Shown here: positions 1-7,818 of the stretch, in pieces
Numbering within the stretch: the first letter of the stretch is position 1
Layout: each line of letters opens with the position of its first letter
Origin: Campylobacter sp.
Lineage (GTDB): Bacteria > Campylobacterota > Campylobacteria > Campylobacterales > Campylobacteraceae
NCBI RefSeq assembly: GCF_030528245.1
Contig: NZ_JAUMZG010000011.1
Location: forward strand, 1-38,505
DNA length: 38,505 nt
Direction of reading: 5' to 3'
Program-made: the position numbers and the translations under genes
Notes under the pieces: generated by a model
Database searches by the model: none
Told to the model about the DNA's origin: nothing
What the model saw: the letters and a program-made list of their open reading frames with translations, nothing else

Positions 1-105
1 GGGCTTTTTGTAACGACACTGAAAGCATCACTGACGGGCTTTCACGCGGACAGCAAGGCCGCTAGTTTGATTTTTGAAATTCAAAAAAATGAAATTTATC
101 ATTGA
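1..105 (+). CDS. C-terminal end of an unidentified gene (truncated by window start)
   Basis: Frame 1 is open from the first base to a TGA at 103-105, giving 34 residues that end in ASLIFEIQKNEIYH. The composition looks like a normal protein C-terminus. The two other plus frames close quickly. It converges on and overlaps the methyltransferase gene on the minus strand by 44 bases. In C. jejuni, as I remember the map, the same operon is met by a convergent gene for a putative phosphatase (Cj1237c), and this could be its homologue. The fragment is too short to prove that. Confidence 0.35.
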   Translation, partial: GLFVTTLKASLTGFHADSKAASLIFEIQKNEIYH

Positions 106-1012
106 AAGAAAAAAGGAGGTTTTTGGCCTGTGAGAGCGATTTTTCATAATTTTTCTTTGATTTTTGCGCGAAATTTAAAGCCTCCTCAAGGCCAAAGTCC
201 AAAAGGGCCCGGTTTTGCCTCTTAAATTCCAAAAGCCTAAAGCCATGCCGCTCACACAGCGCAAAAATGTGCGCAAAATTCACATCATAGGTCAAATCAC
301 TCCTGCCAAAAAATTCCCTCAAATCCACCTCAAAGGGGCTAAAAAGCTCGTGATTTTGGTAGATTCTCAGACTGAAACGCTGCGGCGAAACCCCACCATA
401 ATCAAAGCCCGCAAAGATAAATTTCTCACAAGAAGCATCCAAATCCGAAAAAAATTCCTCCAAAAAGGGGCTCCACTCCCCCCTTTGCAAATCCAGCCCT
501 CCGCACCGCTCCTTTGTCCGCTCATCCTGAGGTCTAAAAATGAGCCTAAAATCCTCCACAAAGGCCATCCTATCGCCCTCAATCAACTCACACGCAAAGC
601 TATCAAAAAGCTCATTGCAAAAGATGAAGGCGTTTTTAAAATGGCAGTTTTTCAGGCTGGTTTCGTGGCTAAATTCCACACCCCGAAGGGTCTTTTTTTG
701 CACTCTTTGCAGGCTCTCATGCGGCTCGATGATGTAAAATTCCATATCCTTAAAAATGCTAGGTCTTAAAAGCACCAGAGCGCTTAAAAAATCCCTGCTC
801 AAATGCCCCTCATTGGCACCGATTTCAAGCACCTGCAGGGGCAATTTTAAAAACCCACCATCCACGAGGGCTAAGAAATGCCGCGCCAAAAGCGTGCCAA
901 AAAGCTCCCCCACGCTCACCGCCGTGTAAAAATCCCCCTCCCTTCCGATGCGAACGGCGTTTTTGTAGTAGTTTTCATGCAGCCAAAGCCTTGAAAATTC
1001 GCTGAATTTCAT
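62..1012 (-). CDS. MidA/NDUFAF7-like SAM-dependent methyltransferase (COG1565)
   Basis: The 316-residue protein matches the MidA/COG1565 family. It has the N-terminal GDFYTAVSVGELFG segment, the SAM-binding LEIGANEGHLSRDFL loop near residues 62-76 and the NELFDSF motif near residue 133. Eukaryotic members methylate an arginine of a complex I subunit. The bacterial substrate is not known to me, so function beyond methyltransferase is inference. It is the last gene of the cbpA-to-methyltransferase unit. Its ATG at 1010-1012 overlaps the stop of the M23 peptidase gene in an ATGA arrangement, so it is translationally coupled. Its 3' end overlaps a convergent gene. C. jejuni has the same neighbour order (Cj1235, Cj1236). 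Confidence 0.85.
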   Translation of the reverse strand: MKFSEFSRLWLHENYYKNAVRIGREGDFYTAVSVGELFGTLLARHFLALVDGGFLKLPLQVLEIGANEGHLSRDFLSALVLLRPSIFKDMEFYIIEPHESLQRVQKKTLRGVEFSHETSLKNCHFKNAFIFCNELFDSFACELIEGDRMAFVEDFRLIFRPQDERTKERCGGLDLQRGEWSPFLEEFFSDLDASCEKFIFAGFDYGGVSPQRFSLRIYQNHELFSPFEVDLREFFGRSDLTYDVNFAHIFALCERHGFRLLEFKRQNRALLDFGLEEALNFAQKSKKNYEKSLSQAKNLLFSFNDKFHFFEFQKSN

Positions 1013-1833
1013 TGAAAAAGGGCGTTGAATTTAGTGATGAAATCAAGCGGATCAACCTGCCTCCCACCTGCAAAAATCCCAAAATGCAAATGCGGCCCAC
1101 TCACCCTGCCGCTAGCCCCGCTGGCTCCTATGATTTGCCCCTTTTTGACCCTCTGCCCCGCCTCAACCTTAAGGCTTGAGAGATGATAATACTGCGAGTA
1201 AATCCCAAAGCCATGATCGATCACGACCGAAAGCCCTGCATAATAGCGCTCTTTTGCGATTTTGACGATCCCAGAATTTACCGCCCTGATCGCCGTGCCC
1301 ACATGGGCTCTAAAATCCGTGCCGCTGTGAAAGCTCGCTACTTTTTCGTTGAAAATCCTAGCCACGCCGAAAGCGCTTGTGATGGGACTTTTGAGGGGGA
1401 GTTGGAAGGCGCCTTCAAAAAGAGCCTTGGGGGTGTGATGGGCGTAGATGGCGTTAGCTTCTGCGCGCTCTTTTTGGATGCGCTTTTGCGCGGCCTTTGG
1501 GGGGAAAATTTTCTGCGCTGGGATCGTGATTTTTTCACGGCTGTAGTTGCCATCCAGACCTTGTATGAGGAAATTTTCAGAAGTTTTATCCGCGTAAAAA
1601 GCCGTGATTTTAGAGCTTTTGGGAGGGTTTTTGTAGGGCAGGGAAAAGATGGCTAGGACCTTATTTTCATCCTTGGGGTGGGGGAAAAAATTCAAGGGCT
1701 TGTTTTGAAATTTAAGACAAACAAGGCGCTTTTTTTCAAATTCCAAAAAAAGGGCCTGACCCTTGATGAGGGGGAATTTCGCATCCGCGTGGGCAAAAAG
1801 GCTAAGGAGCAAAACGACAAAAAGCGCCCTCAC
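1009..1833 (-). CDS. Periplasmic M23 family metallopeptidase (peptidoglycan endopeptidase)
   Basis: This 274-residue protein has a cleavable signal peptide (MRALFVVLLLSLFAHADA) and a C-terminal LytM/M23 domain from about residue 145. The zinc ligands are visible: H169 and D173 in HSGTD, then H248 and H250 in GPHLHFG. The enzyme should cut peptide cross-links of peptidoglycan in the periplasm. M23 enzymes of Campylobacter and Helicobacter shape the helical cell, but I cannot say this one does. The start is a GTG at 1831-1833 that overlaps the glyS stop codon (GTGA), so expression is coupled to glyS. Middle residues 60-140 form an M23 N-terminal region without clear motifs. Confidence 0.9.
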   Translation of the reverse strand: MRALFVVLLLSLFAHADAKFPLIKGQALFLEFEKKRLVCLKFQNKPLNFFPHPKDENKVLAIFSLPYKNPPKSSKITAFYADKTSENFLIQGLDGNYSREKITIPAQKIFPPKAAQKRIQKERAEANAIYAHHTPKALFEGAFQLPLKSPITSAFGVARIFNEKVASFHSGTDFRAHVGTAIRAVNSGIVKIAKERYYAGLSVVIDHGFGIYSQYYHLSSLKVEAGQRVKKGQIIGASGASGRVSGPHLHFGIFAGGRQVDPLDFITKFNALFQ

Positions 1834-3824
1834 AAACGCAGCTCCTTGATGTCTGCTATTTTTAAAAATTCATTGTAAATAGCAAAAATCAGGGCTTGGC
1901 GGTTATTTTTAAGTCCCGCATCATCGCTATTGATCATCACTTTTTCAAAAAAATCATCGATGAGGGGCTTGAGGGCAAATAAATTTTCCAAGCGCTGCTT
2001 GATGTTTTGCGTCTTTAGGCTTTGCTTAAAGGCCTCAAAAAGCTCCTCCTCGGCCTCGCTTTCAAAAAGCTCGGTGCGGATGGGGGTGTCCTTGGGCGTG
2101 GCGATGTTAGCAAGGCGCTTGAAGGTGGAGAAATTCTCGCTGAAATTTGCTTTTTGGCTGAGCTCCATCAAGGCCAAAATGGCGGCGTTGATGTGGATGA
2201 GATCGCTATTTTTAGAGGCTAGGGCAGCCTTGATGAAGGAAGCGTTTGCCGCATAAAGGGTGTGCATCCTCTCCAAAATGAAATTCTCCAAAAGTCCCCA
2301 ATCAAAGTCCCGATAATGTCTGCTCGCCTGCTCCAAAAAACGCTTCAGATCAAAGCTTTTCTTAAGATGCAATAAAATTTTCAAAACCCCCACCGCCGCG
2401 CGCCTTAGAGCGTAGGGGTCCTTCGTGCCGGTCGGGATTTTACCGATGCTAAAGAGGGCTAGGAGGGTGTCGAATTTATTGGCTAGGGCGAGGATGCTGG
2501 AAAATTCCGTGCTGGGCAGGGCAGAGTGCTCGCAGGTGGGCAAATACTGCTCCTTGATGGCCAGACAAATCTCGTAGCTCAGTCCCATTTTTTCGGCATA
2601 ATACCCCCCCATGACGCCCTGCAAATTGGTGAATTCATAGACCATCTGCGTGGCCAAATCCGCCTTAGAAAAGCGCACCGCCTCTTTGATGGCCTCTTTT
2701 TTGTCGTTGCGTAAAAATTCGCACAAAAGCAGGGCCAGCTCCTTTTCCCGCTCGATTTTATCCGCCATCGTCCCCAGCCCGTCAAGGTAGAGCATTTTGG
2801 AGAGTTTTTCGGGCTTCAAGCCCTGCCTGAGGTCGTTTTCATAAAAAAATGCCGCATCGCTAAGTCTGGCGCTGAGCACCCTTTCATTGCCGTGAATGAC
2901 CTGGGCGTAATCCTCGCAAACCGCGTTGGTGATGAGGACGAAGTGGTTGCTAAGCTCGCTTTGATTGAAAACGGCAAAATAGCGTTGATTTTCTCGCATT
3001 GAGGTGATGATGACCTCGCTTGGAATTTGCAAAAATTCCTCCCTAAAGCCTCCAAGCAGGGCGGTGGGATACTCCGTGATCGCCACAAGCTCGTCCAAAA
3101 GCTCGGGATCATCGGCGATGCTTAGGGCGTGGGACTTTTCGATGAGGGCGAGCTCGCCAAGAATTTTTGCCCTTCTTTTTTCGGGGCTTAAAATCACAAA
3201 ATTCTGCTCCAAAATTTCAAAGTATTCCTCAGCGTTTTTAAACTCAAGACCCGCATAGCTCACGCACCTGTGCACGAAGGTTTTTTTCGCGCTCCTCACC
3301 CCGTAGCTTTCAAACGCCACCAGCGCATCGTCTAGGATGCAAACCAAGGACCTGATGGCACGGATGAATTCAAAAGGATATGCCCCCCAGCGCATGCTTT
3401 TTCCAAAATTTAAGCTCTTCAAAAGGCTTTCTATCATCATCGGCAGAAGCTCCTCGCTGGGCCTTCCCTCCAGCTTTTTTTGACAATACAAAACCTCTCT
3501 GCCCTTGATCGTTTTAAATTCCAGCGCGTCCTCACTCAGTCCAGTTTTTTGCAAAAAACTCATCCCAGCAGGGCTTAAAACCCCGTCCTTGTAGGCGACA
3601 TCCTTGGGTGCGCCGATGATTTCGATGAGGCTATCTTCTTGCTTGGGGGCGAAATTTTTGTGATAAAACACGAGGCGGCGCGGGGTGAAATAAAAGTCAA
3701 ACGCGCTTTTGAGATGGTTTTCTTCTAAAATTTTTTCCCATTTTGTGCGGATGTTTTTAAGCTCTTTTAGCAGGGGTAGGGCGGGGAGCTCTTCTGTGCC
3801 GATTTCTATTAACAATTCGCTCAT
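1830..3824 (-). CDS. glyS: Glycyl-tRNA synthetase beta subunit
   Basis: The 664-residue protein begins MSELLIEIGTEELPALPL, the hallmark of the GlyRS beta chain, and has the usual length. With the alpha subunit (GlyQ, not in this window) it forms the alpha2beta2 enzyme that charges tRNA-Gly. The beta chain contributes tRNA binding, with an HD-like region in the middle and a DALR-type anticodon-binding domain at the C-terminus. The gene lies inside a minus-strand unit, 44 bases after the HAD phosphatase and overlapping the M23 peptidase gene. Sharing a transcript with hspR/cbpA would tie its level to heat-shock control, which is inference. C. jejuni has glyS in the same place. Confidence 0.97.
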   Translation of the reverse strand: MSELLIEIGTEELPALPLLKELKNIRTKWEKILEENHLKSAFDFYFTPRRLVFYHKNFAPKQEDSLIEIIGAPKDVAYKDGVLSPAGMSFLQKTGLSEDALEFKTIKGREVLYCQKKLEGRPSEELLPMMIESLLKSLNFGKSMRWGAYPFEFIRAIRSLVCILDDALVAFESYGVRSAKKTFVHRCVSYAGLEFKNAEEYFEILEQNFVILSPEKRRAKILGELALIEKSHALSIADDPELLDELVAITEYPTALLGGFREEFLQIPSEVIITSMRENQRYFAVFNQSELSNHFVLITNAVCEDYAQVIHGNERVLSARLSDAAFFYENDLRQGLKPEKLSKMLYLDGLGTMADKIEREKELALLLCEFLRNDKKEAIKEAVRFSKADLATQMVYEFTNLQGVMGGYYAEKMGLSYEICLAIKEQYLPTCEHSALPSTEFSSILALANKFDTLLALFSIGKIPTGTKDPYALRRAAVGVLKILLHLKKSFDLKRFLEQASRHYRDFDWGLLENFILERMHTLYAANASFIKAALASKNSDLIHINAAILALMELSQKANFSENFSTFKRLANIATPKDTPIRTELFESEAEEELFEAFKQSLKTQNIKQRLENLFALKPLIDDFFEKVMINSDDAGLKNNRQALIFAIYNEFLKIADIKELRL

Positions 3825-3868
3825 TTTTTACTTTCTCGGTGATGAAATTGTGCCATTTTAGCCTGTCT

Positions 3869-4486
3869 TTACAAATGTTTTTTTAAAAGCGCGATGCACT
3901 CTTGGGCGCTGCTGAATTCATCGGGGGCTAAATTTTTCGCATACCATCTTGCGTGGTAGTAGGGTAGGGCGGCGCCTTTTGCGGCCTCTCTGTCCTTTTG
4001 GCTATCTCCGATGAAGATGCTTTGAGGATGCGGGGACTCATCTTTTAGGAGCTTTAGCATCATCGGGCTTGGTTTGGGCTCCACACCCGCACTCACGCCT
4101 AAAATTTTGTCAAAATAATGCAGGATGTTTTGCCTTTTGAGTATGGTTACTAGCGAGTTTTGCGGGGCATTTGTGGCGATGGCTAGATAGCAGCCTTGCT
4201 TTTTTAAAAAATCAAGAATTTCAAGCACCCCATCAAACAAAACCACGCTTTTTTCATAATGCTTGAGAAAATACCTCTCAAAGCCGTCCTTAAAGCCCTG
4301 CAAGTCCCAATCCTCCACGCCGTAAAGCTCCTTCGCCCCGTTGGTGCCGGGGGTGTTGATGTGGCGCAAGATGTCCTCCCTTGAAAGCGGGCTTAAATTG
4401 AGCTTAGAGCGGATTTCATTGACTGCACAAGTGATGGCATTGGCGCTGTCGATGAGGGTGCCGTCCATATCGAAAAATACATTCAT
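3869..4486 (-). CDS. HAD superfamily hydrolase, phosphoglycolate phosphatase-like
   Basis: The 205-residue protein has the HAD motifs in order: DMDGT with nucleophile D6 and acid D8, the motif II threonine in AIATNAP, a lysine in the VEPKPSP segment, and GDSQKD as motif III/IV. Together with the helical cap inserted after motif I this fits the phosphoglycolate phosphatase/beta-phosphoglucomutase group. The physiological substrate cannot be read from sequence. Its ATG at 4484-4486 overlaps the stop of the preceding small gene, and glyS follows 44 bases downstream. The gene corresponds in position to Cj1233 of C. jejuni. Confidence 0.85.
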   Translation of the reverse strand: MNVFFDMDGTLIDSANAITCAVNEIRSKLNLSPLSREDILRHINTPGTNGAKELYGVEDWDLQGFKDGFERYFLKHYEKSVVLFDGVLEILDFLKKQGCYLAIATNAPQNSLVTILKRQNILHYFDKILGVSAGVEPKPSPMMLKLLKDESPHPQSIFIGDSQKDREAAKGAALPYYHARWYAKNLAPDEFSSAQECIALLKKHL

Positions 4487-4836
4487 CCCTCATACTCCTT
4501 GAGATAATTTTTATGCTTTTGCTTTTTGTTTTGATTTTTTTGCTTATCAAGAGTATTTGCGAGACTTAAAAGCTCTTCTTTACTTTTGGAAAAATCCAAG
4601 CAGGCCCCGACAAAATGCTCCAAATTCCTAGCATAACCAGCATACAGGCGCACAGCGGGACTCTTTTCAAAAAAGGCTTGATTTTTGAGCATTTTTTCTT
4701 GGAATTTTTGCGGATTGAAATCCTCTTTTTTCAAGGCGCAAATCGCAGAATTTGCGAATTTTTGCAGCCTTCTTAGGTATTTGATCCTGAGACTTTTTTC
4801 ATCCTTAGAGTCTAGACATTTTTGCGGATTTTGCAT
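4483..4836 (-). CDS. Conserved hypothetical protein, basic and helical
   Basis: This 117-residue protein is rich in Lys and Gln and mostly predicted helical, with a low-complexity KQKNQNKKQKHK stretch near the C-terminus. There is no signal peptide, membrane segment or recognised motif. It sits between the antiporter and HAD phosphatase genes. The ATG at 4834-4836 lies 25 bases inside the 3' end of the antiporter gene and its stop overlaps the next start, so it is translationally coupled on both sides. Position and size match Cj1232 of C. jejuni as I remember it. I do not know a function. Confidence 0.75.
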   Translation of the reverse strand: MQNPQKCLDSKDEKSLRIKYLRRLQKFANSAICALKKEDFNPQKFQEKMLKNQAFFEKSPAVRLYAGYARNLEHFVGACLDFSKSKEELLSLANTLDKQKNQNKKQKHKNYLKEYEG

Positions 4837-6434
4837 TCTAGCGCCTCACTGACCAAATTTCTTGCGATCACTCTCTCGGATCGGACGATGTGAATATGCT
4901 CATCCACGCTTGAAAAAAAGAGCTTTTCGATCGTGCCATTGACCTGAATCACCGTGTCGATGGGCTTGGGGTAGCCTTCTAAAACCTGAGTGAGCATTTC
5001 CAGTCTGGCTTCGTTATTGATGGTGATGATGGCAACGGCACACTCTTCGATGTTGGCGATTTTGAGCGTTTCTTCTTGCGCGGCGTTTGCGAAGTAGATA
5101 TTTTCGCGCCGACTCAGGCCCAGCTCGACCAAATTCAAGTCGTTTTCCAAGATCAAATAGGGCACGCCTGTGTTTTTGATTTTCTGTGCCACCTCCTGCC
5201 CCAACCTCCCATAGCCAAAAATGACGATGTGATTTTTCAGCGGCGCATTTTGAGCGCCTGGCGTGAGATTTGCATTCTGCGTCATATCCTCGACGACATT
5301 GGTGATTTTGCGGATGTTGTTGAGGATGAAAGGCGTCAAAATCATCGTGATAACGGAGACGACTATAAGAATTTGCGCGGTTTTGGCATCCAGCATGGCA
5401 TTAGCCTGCAGAAGAGAAAAGATGGCGAGAGCAAATTCGCCAACTTGCGCGATGCTAAAGGCGGTTTTAAAGGCGATCCTTTTTTTGGTATTGAGGCATA
5501 AAAAGCTGAAGATGATGGCGAGCTTGAGGAGGCACACGACGAGGGCTAGGATGAAAATTTTATCCCAATTTTCAAAGACGATTTTAAAATTTATCTGCAT
5601 GCCCACGGTGATGAAAAATAGCCCCAAAAGCAGGTCCCTGAAGGGGATGAGGTCGGCTTCGATCTTGTGTTTGTATTGGGTCTCTGCGATGATGGCGCCT
5701 GCTATGAAGGCCCCAAGCGAGTAAGAAAAGCCAAAATAATGCGCCATGAAGCTTGCCCCGATAACGATAAAAAGCAGGGTGAGGATGAAAATTTCCTGCG
5801 ATGAGGCGCGGATGACGAAGCGGAAAACTCTGTCGATGAGGTATTTGCCGATGAGGTAGAGTAGGCTAAGCAGGATGAGGACGCTGATGATGGTCGTGAG
5901 GATGAGCTGGGTGAGATCCTGATTTTTTGAGGAGAAGATGTCCACGAGCAAAAGTAGGGGGATGACGGCTATGTCTTGGAAAAGTAGAATTCCTAGGGCT
6001 TTTCTGCCGTATTGCTCCTTGATGTCACCGTTGTCGTTGAGGATTTTAAGCACCACGGCTGTGGAGGAGAGGGCGAGGGCGAAACCCACGATGAGTCCTA
6101 CCTTTTCGCCCAAATTCAAAAAGCCCACCACGAGCGCGAAGCACACCACTCCGCACAGAGCCATTTGCACAGAGCCGTTGAGGAAAACCTCCCTATTCAT
6201 CGCTAGGAGATGCTTGAAGGAAAATTCAAGCCCTATGGTGAACATCAAAAACACGATGCCAAATTCGGCGATGTGCGAGATTTCTTCGCTGCCGTTGAAA
6301 TTGTAGAGGTAGGAGATGACGATGCCCGTGATGATGTAGCCGATGATGGTTGGAATTTCAAATTTTTTAAAAATCACATTGAGGACGATGGCGCTTCCTG
6401 AGGCGATTAAGAAAATTTCCAAAAAATCATACAT
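4812..6434 (-). CDS. kefB: Kef-type K+/H+ (CPA2) antiporter with RCK_N/TrkA-N domain
   Basis: The 540-residue protein has about a dozen membrane segments from residue 5 to about 375, ending near the LILTPFIL-like hydrophobic stretch, which is the CPA2 Na+/H+ exchanger fold. A cytoplasmic RCK_N nucleotide-binding domain starts near residue 400 with the Rossmann glycines G407, G409 and G412. The C-terminal RCK_C part is short or missing. Family members move K+ or Na+ against H+ and are gated by ligand binding to the RCK domain. Its ATG shares one base with the hspR stop (TGATG). C. jejuni has kefB in this position (Cj1231). The glutathione gating of E. coli KefB should not be assumed here. Confidence 0.88.
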   Translation of the reverse strand: MYDFLEIFLIASGSAIVLNVIFKKFEIPTIIGYIITGIVISYLYNFNGSEEISHIAEFGIVFLMFTIGLEFSFKHLLAMNREVFLNGSVQMALCGVVCFALVVGFLNLGEKVGLIVGFALALSSTAVVLKILNDNGDIKEQYGRKALGILLFQDIAVIPLLLLVDIFSSKNQDLTQLILTTIISVLILLSLLYLIGKYLIDRVFRFVIRASSQEIFILTLLFIVIGASFMAHYFGFSYSLGAFIAGAIIAETQYKHKIEADLIPFRDLLLGLFFITVGMQINFKIVFENWDKIFILALVVCLLKLAIIFSFLCLNTKKRIAFKTAFSIAQVGEFALAIFSLLQANAMLDAKTAQILIVVSVITMILTPFILNNIRKITNVVEDMTQNANLTPGAQNAPLKNHIVIFGYGRLGQEVAQKIKNTGVPYLILENDLNLVELGLSRRENIYFANAAQEETLKIANIEECAVAIITINNEARLEMLTQVLEGYPKPIDTVIQVNGTIEKLFFSSVDEHIHIVRSERVIARNLVSEALECKIRKNV

Positions 6435-6805
6435 CAGTTTTTCTCGTAAAAAATCAAATCAAAGCTATTTTTGTGCTTTACCACGGCTTTTGATTTGCCG
6501 CCATTGTTCCTTTTGTCAAGCTCCAAGCGCAGCTCTTCGATCAAAACTTCAAATTCGTTGATTTGATTTTTCAGTTTTAAGATCACATCGACCCCCGCCA
6601 AATTCACGCCCATATCGCGCGTCAGCCTTAAAATGAGCTTGATCCTGTCAATGTCCCTTTGTGAGTAGAGTCTGATTTTTCCATCGGTTCTACTAGGCTC
6701 AACCAGTCCCTCGCGCTCGTATTGCCTGAGAGTCTGTGGATGAATGCTTAGAACCTTCGCCACGACGCTAATGAGATAAACGGGTTCATCATAATTGTGC
6801 TGCAT
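6434..6805 (-). CDS. hspR: Heat-shock transcriptional repressor HspR (MerR family)
   Basis: The 123-residue protein has the MerR-type winged helix near residues 10-75, with YLISVVAKVLSIHPQTLRQY and the wing GKIRLYSQRDIDRI. A C-terminal coiled coil around residues 85-112 should mediate dimerisation. HspR represses chaperone genes by binding the HAIR inverted repeat, and DnaK/DnaJ-type chaperones act as co-repressors in several bacteria. It lies 9 bases downstream of cbpA and touches the antiporter gene, as in C. jejuni (Cj1230). A HAIR-like site at 7704-7724 upstream of cbpA fits autorepression of this operon. Confidence 0.93.
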   Translation of the reverse strand: MQHNYDEPVYLISVVAKVLSIHPQTLRQYEREGLVEPSRTDGKIRLYSQRDIDRIKLILRLTRDMGVNLAGVDVILKLKNQINEFEVLIEELRLELDKRNNGGKSKAVVKHKNSFDLIFYEKN

Positions 6806-6814
6806 GGTAGTCCT

Positions 6815-7666
6815 TTAGGGTAGTTTTTTTTCCAAAATTTTAAGCAAATCCCCATCCAAATCCTCCACTCGAGGCAGGATGATGTTTAAAATCAAATACA
6901 AATCCCCGAAAATTCCGCTTTTGCGGTTTTGCACCCCGTAGCCTTTGAGGCGGATTTTTTGGCCGTTTTTTGCCCCGGCGGGAATTTTAATGCTCACCTC
7001 TTTTTTGGGGGTTTGTAGGGTGATTTTATCGCCAAAAAGTGCCGTTTTTAAGCTCACATCAAGCCTACGGAATAAATCATCATCCTCGCGCTCATAAAGT
7101 GCGCTTTTTTCAATCTTTACCTTGATGATCAAATCCCCCCTAGCTCCGCCCAAAATCCTTCCCCTGCCGCGAACTCTTATCTTGTCGCCATCCTTGATGC
7201 CGTGGGGGATTTTGATTTTGATCGTCTCACCGTTATAATGAACGCTATGCTCACCCCCCAAAATCCCAAGCTCAAAGGGTATGCTGATGTTAAGATTGGT
7301 GTCCAAATTCTCCTCCGCAAAGCCGCCAAAACCAGCTCCCCCAAAACCAGCCCTAGCTCCCCCGAAGCCTCCACTGAAGAGATTTTTTAAAATTTCATCC
7401 AGATCCATCCCAGCGGTACTTCGCGAAAAATCCCTAAAACTCTGCCCACCAAAGATGGAATCACCATAGGCATCGTATTGTTTGCGCTTTTTTTCATCGC
7501 TTAAAATTTCGTAAGCCGCGTTGATTTCTTTGAATTTTTCTTCGGCCCCTTTTTCTTTGTTAATATCGGGATGATATTGTCTGGCTAGGCGTCTGTAGGC
7601 TTTTTTTATCTCATCATTGCTCGCATTTTTGCCAATGCCTAGGGTTTCGTATAGGCTATTCATCAT
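6815..7666 (-). CDS. cbpA: DnaJ-type co-chaperone CbpA
   Basis: The 283-residue protein has an N-terminal J domain with the HPD triad at residues 32-34 and a Gly/Phe-rich linker near 99-118. The two beta-barrel substrate-binding domains follow without the cysteine zinc fingers of DnaJ, which is the CbpA (type II Hsp40) layout. It should stimulate the ATPase of DnaK in the cytoplasm. There are two adjacent ATGs at 7664-7666 and 7661-7663. The AAGG box spaces slightly better to the second, so the first Met may be absent. It is the first gene of the minus-strand unit, divergent from htrA, and probably under HspR control. Confidence 0.93.
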   Translation of the reverse strand: MMNSLYETLGIGKNASNDEIKKAYRRLARQYHPDINKEKGAEEKFKEINAAYEILSDEKKRKQYDAYGDSIFGGQSFRDFSRSTAGMDLDEILKNLFSGGFGGARAGFGGAGFGGFAEENLDTNLNISIPFELGILGGEHSVHYNGETIKIKIPHGIKDGDKIRVRGRGRILGGARGDLIIKVKIEKSALYEREDDDLFRRLDVSLKTALFGDKITLQTPKKEVSIKIPAGAKNGQKIRLKGYGVQNRKSGIFGDLYLILNIILPRVEDLDGDLLKILEKKLP

Positions 7667-7690
7667 TATCCTTGAAATTTTTTAGCGGCA

Positions 7691-7724
7691 ATTTTAACAA
7701 AAACTTTAGTCTAAGTCAATCAAG
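7691..7724 (-). promoter_or_regulatory. cbpA promoter with HAIR-like HspR operator
   Basis: The HAIR consensus is CTTGAGT-N7-ACTCAAG. The window has CTTTAGT (7704-7710), seven bases, then AATCAAG (7718-7724), which is 12 of 14 matches with one mismatch per arm. On the minus strand a TAAAAT -10 candidate lies at 7691-7696, 25 bases before the cbpA ATG, so the operator would cover the -20 to -40 zone, the classic place for a repressor. A further half site ACTCAAG lies at 7741-7747 toward htrA. Confidence 0.6.
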
Positions 7725-7779
7725 TTTTATTATTTTTTTCACTCAAGTTATTATTTACGATTTTTTAAAAATTCCATTT

Positions 7780-7785
7780 TATACT
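7780..7785 (+). promoter_or_regulatory. htrA -10 element (TATACT)
   Basis: TATACT at 7780-7785 is a good vegetative -10 element, 33 bases before the preferred htrA start codon. It is preceded by T-rich runs (7730-7740, 7761-7766), the usual substitute for a -35 box in Campylobacter. Confidence 0.5.
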
Positions 7786-7818
7786 CGCAGCTTCACTTTA
7801 AAATATCTAAGGATGGCA

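Noticed and set aside
215..769. Long open frame on the plus strand inside the MidA-like methyltransferase gene
   Set aside because: Antisense shadow: composition is Lys/Pro/Leu-rich, there is no ribosome site, and the minus-strand frame carries the conserved family motifs.
5076..6306. Plus-strand frames opposite the kefB-type antiporter
   Set aside because: They are complements of membrane-helix codons and have no start sites. The minus-strand gene is complete and conserved.
7672..7818. N-terminal extension of HtrA
   Set aside because: It covers the divergent promoter and operator and would put 49 residues ahead of a normal signal peptide. ATG 7819 has a ribosome box at the right distance.
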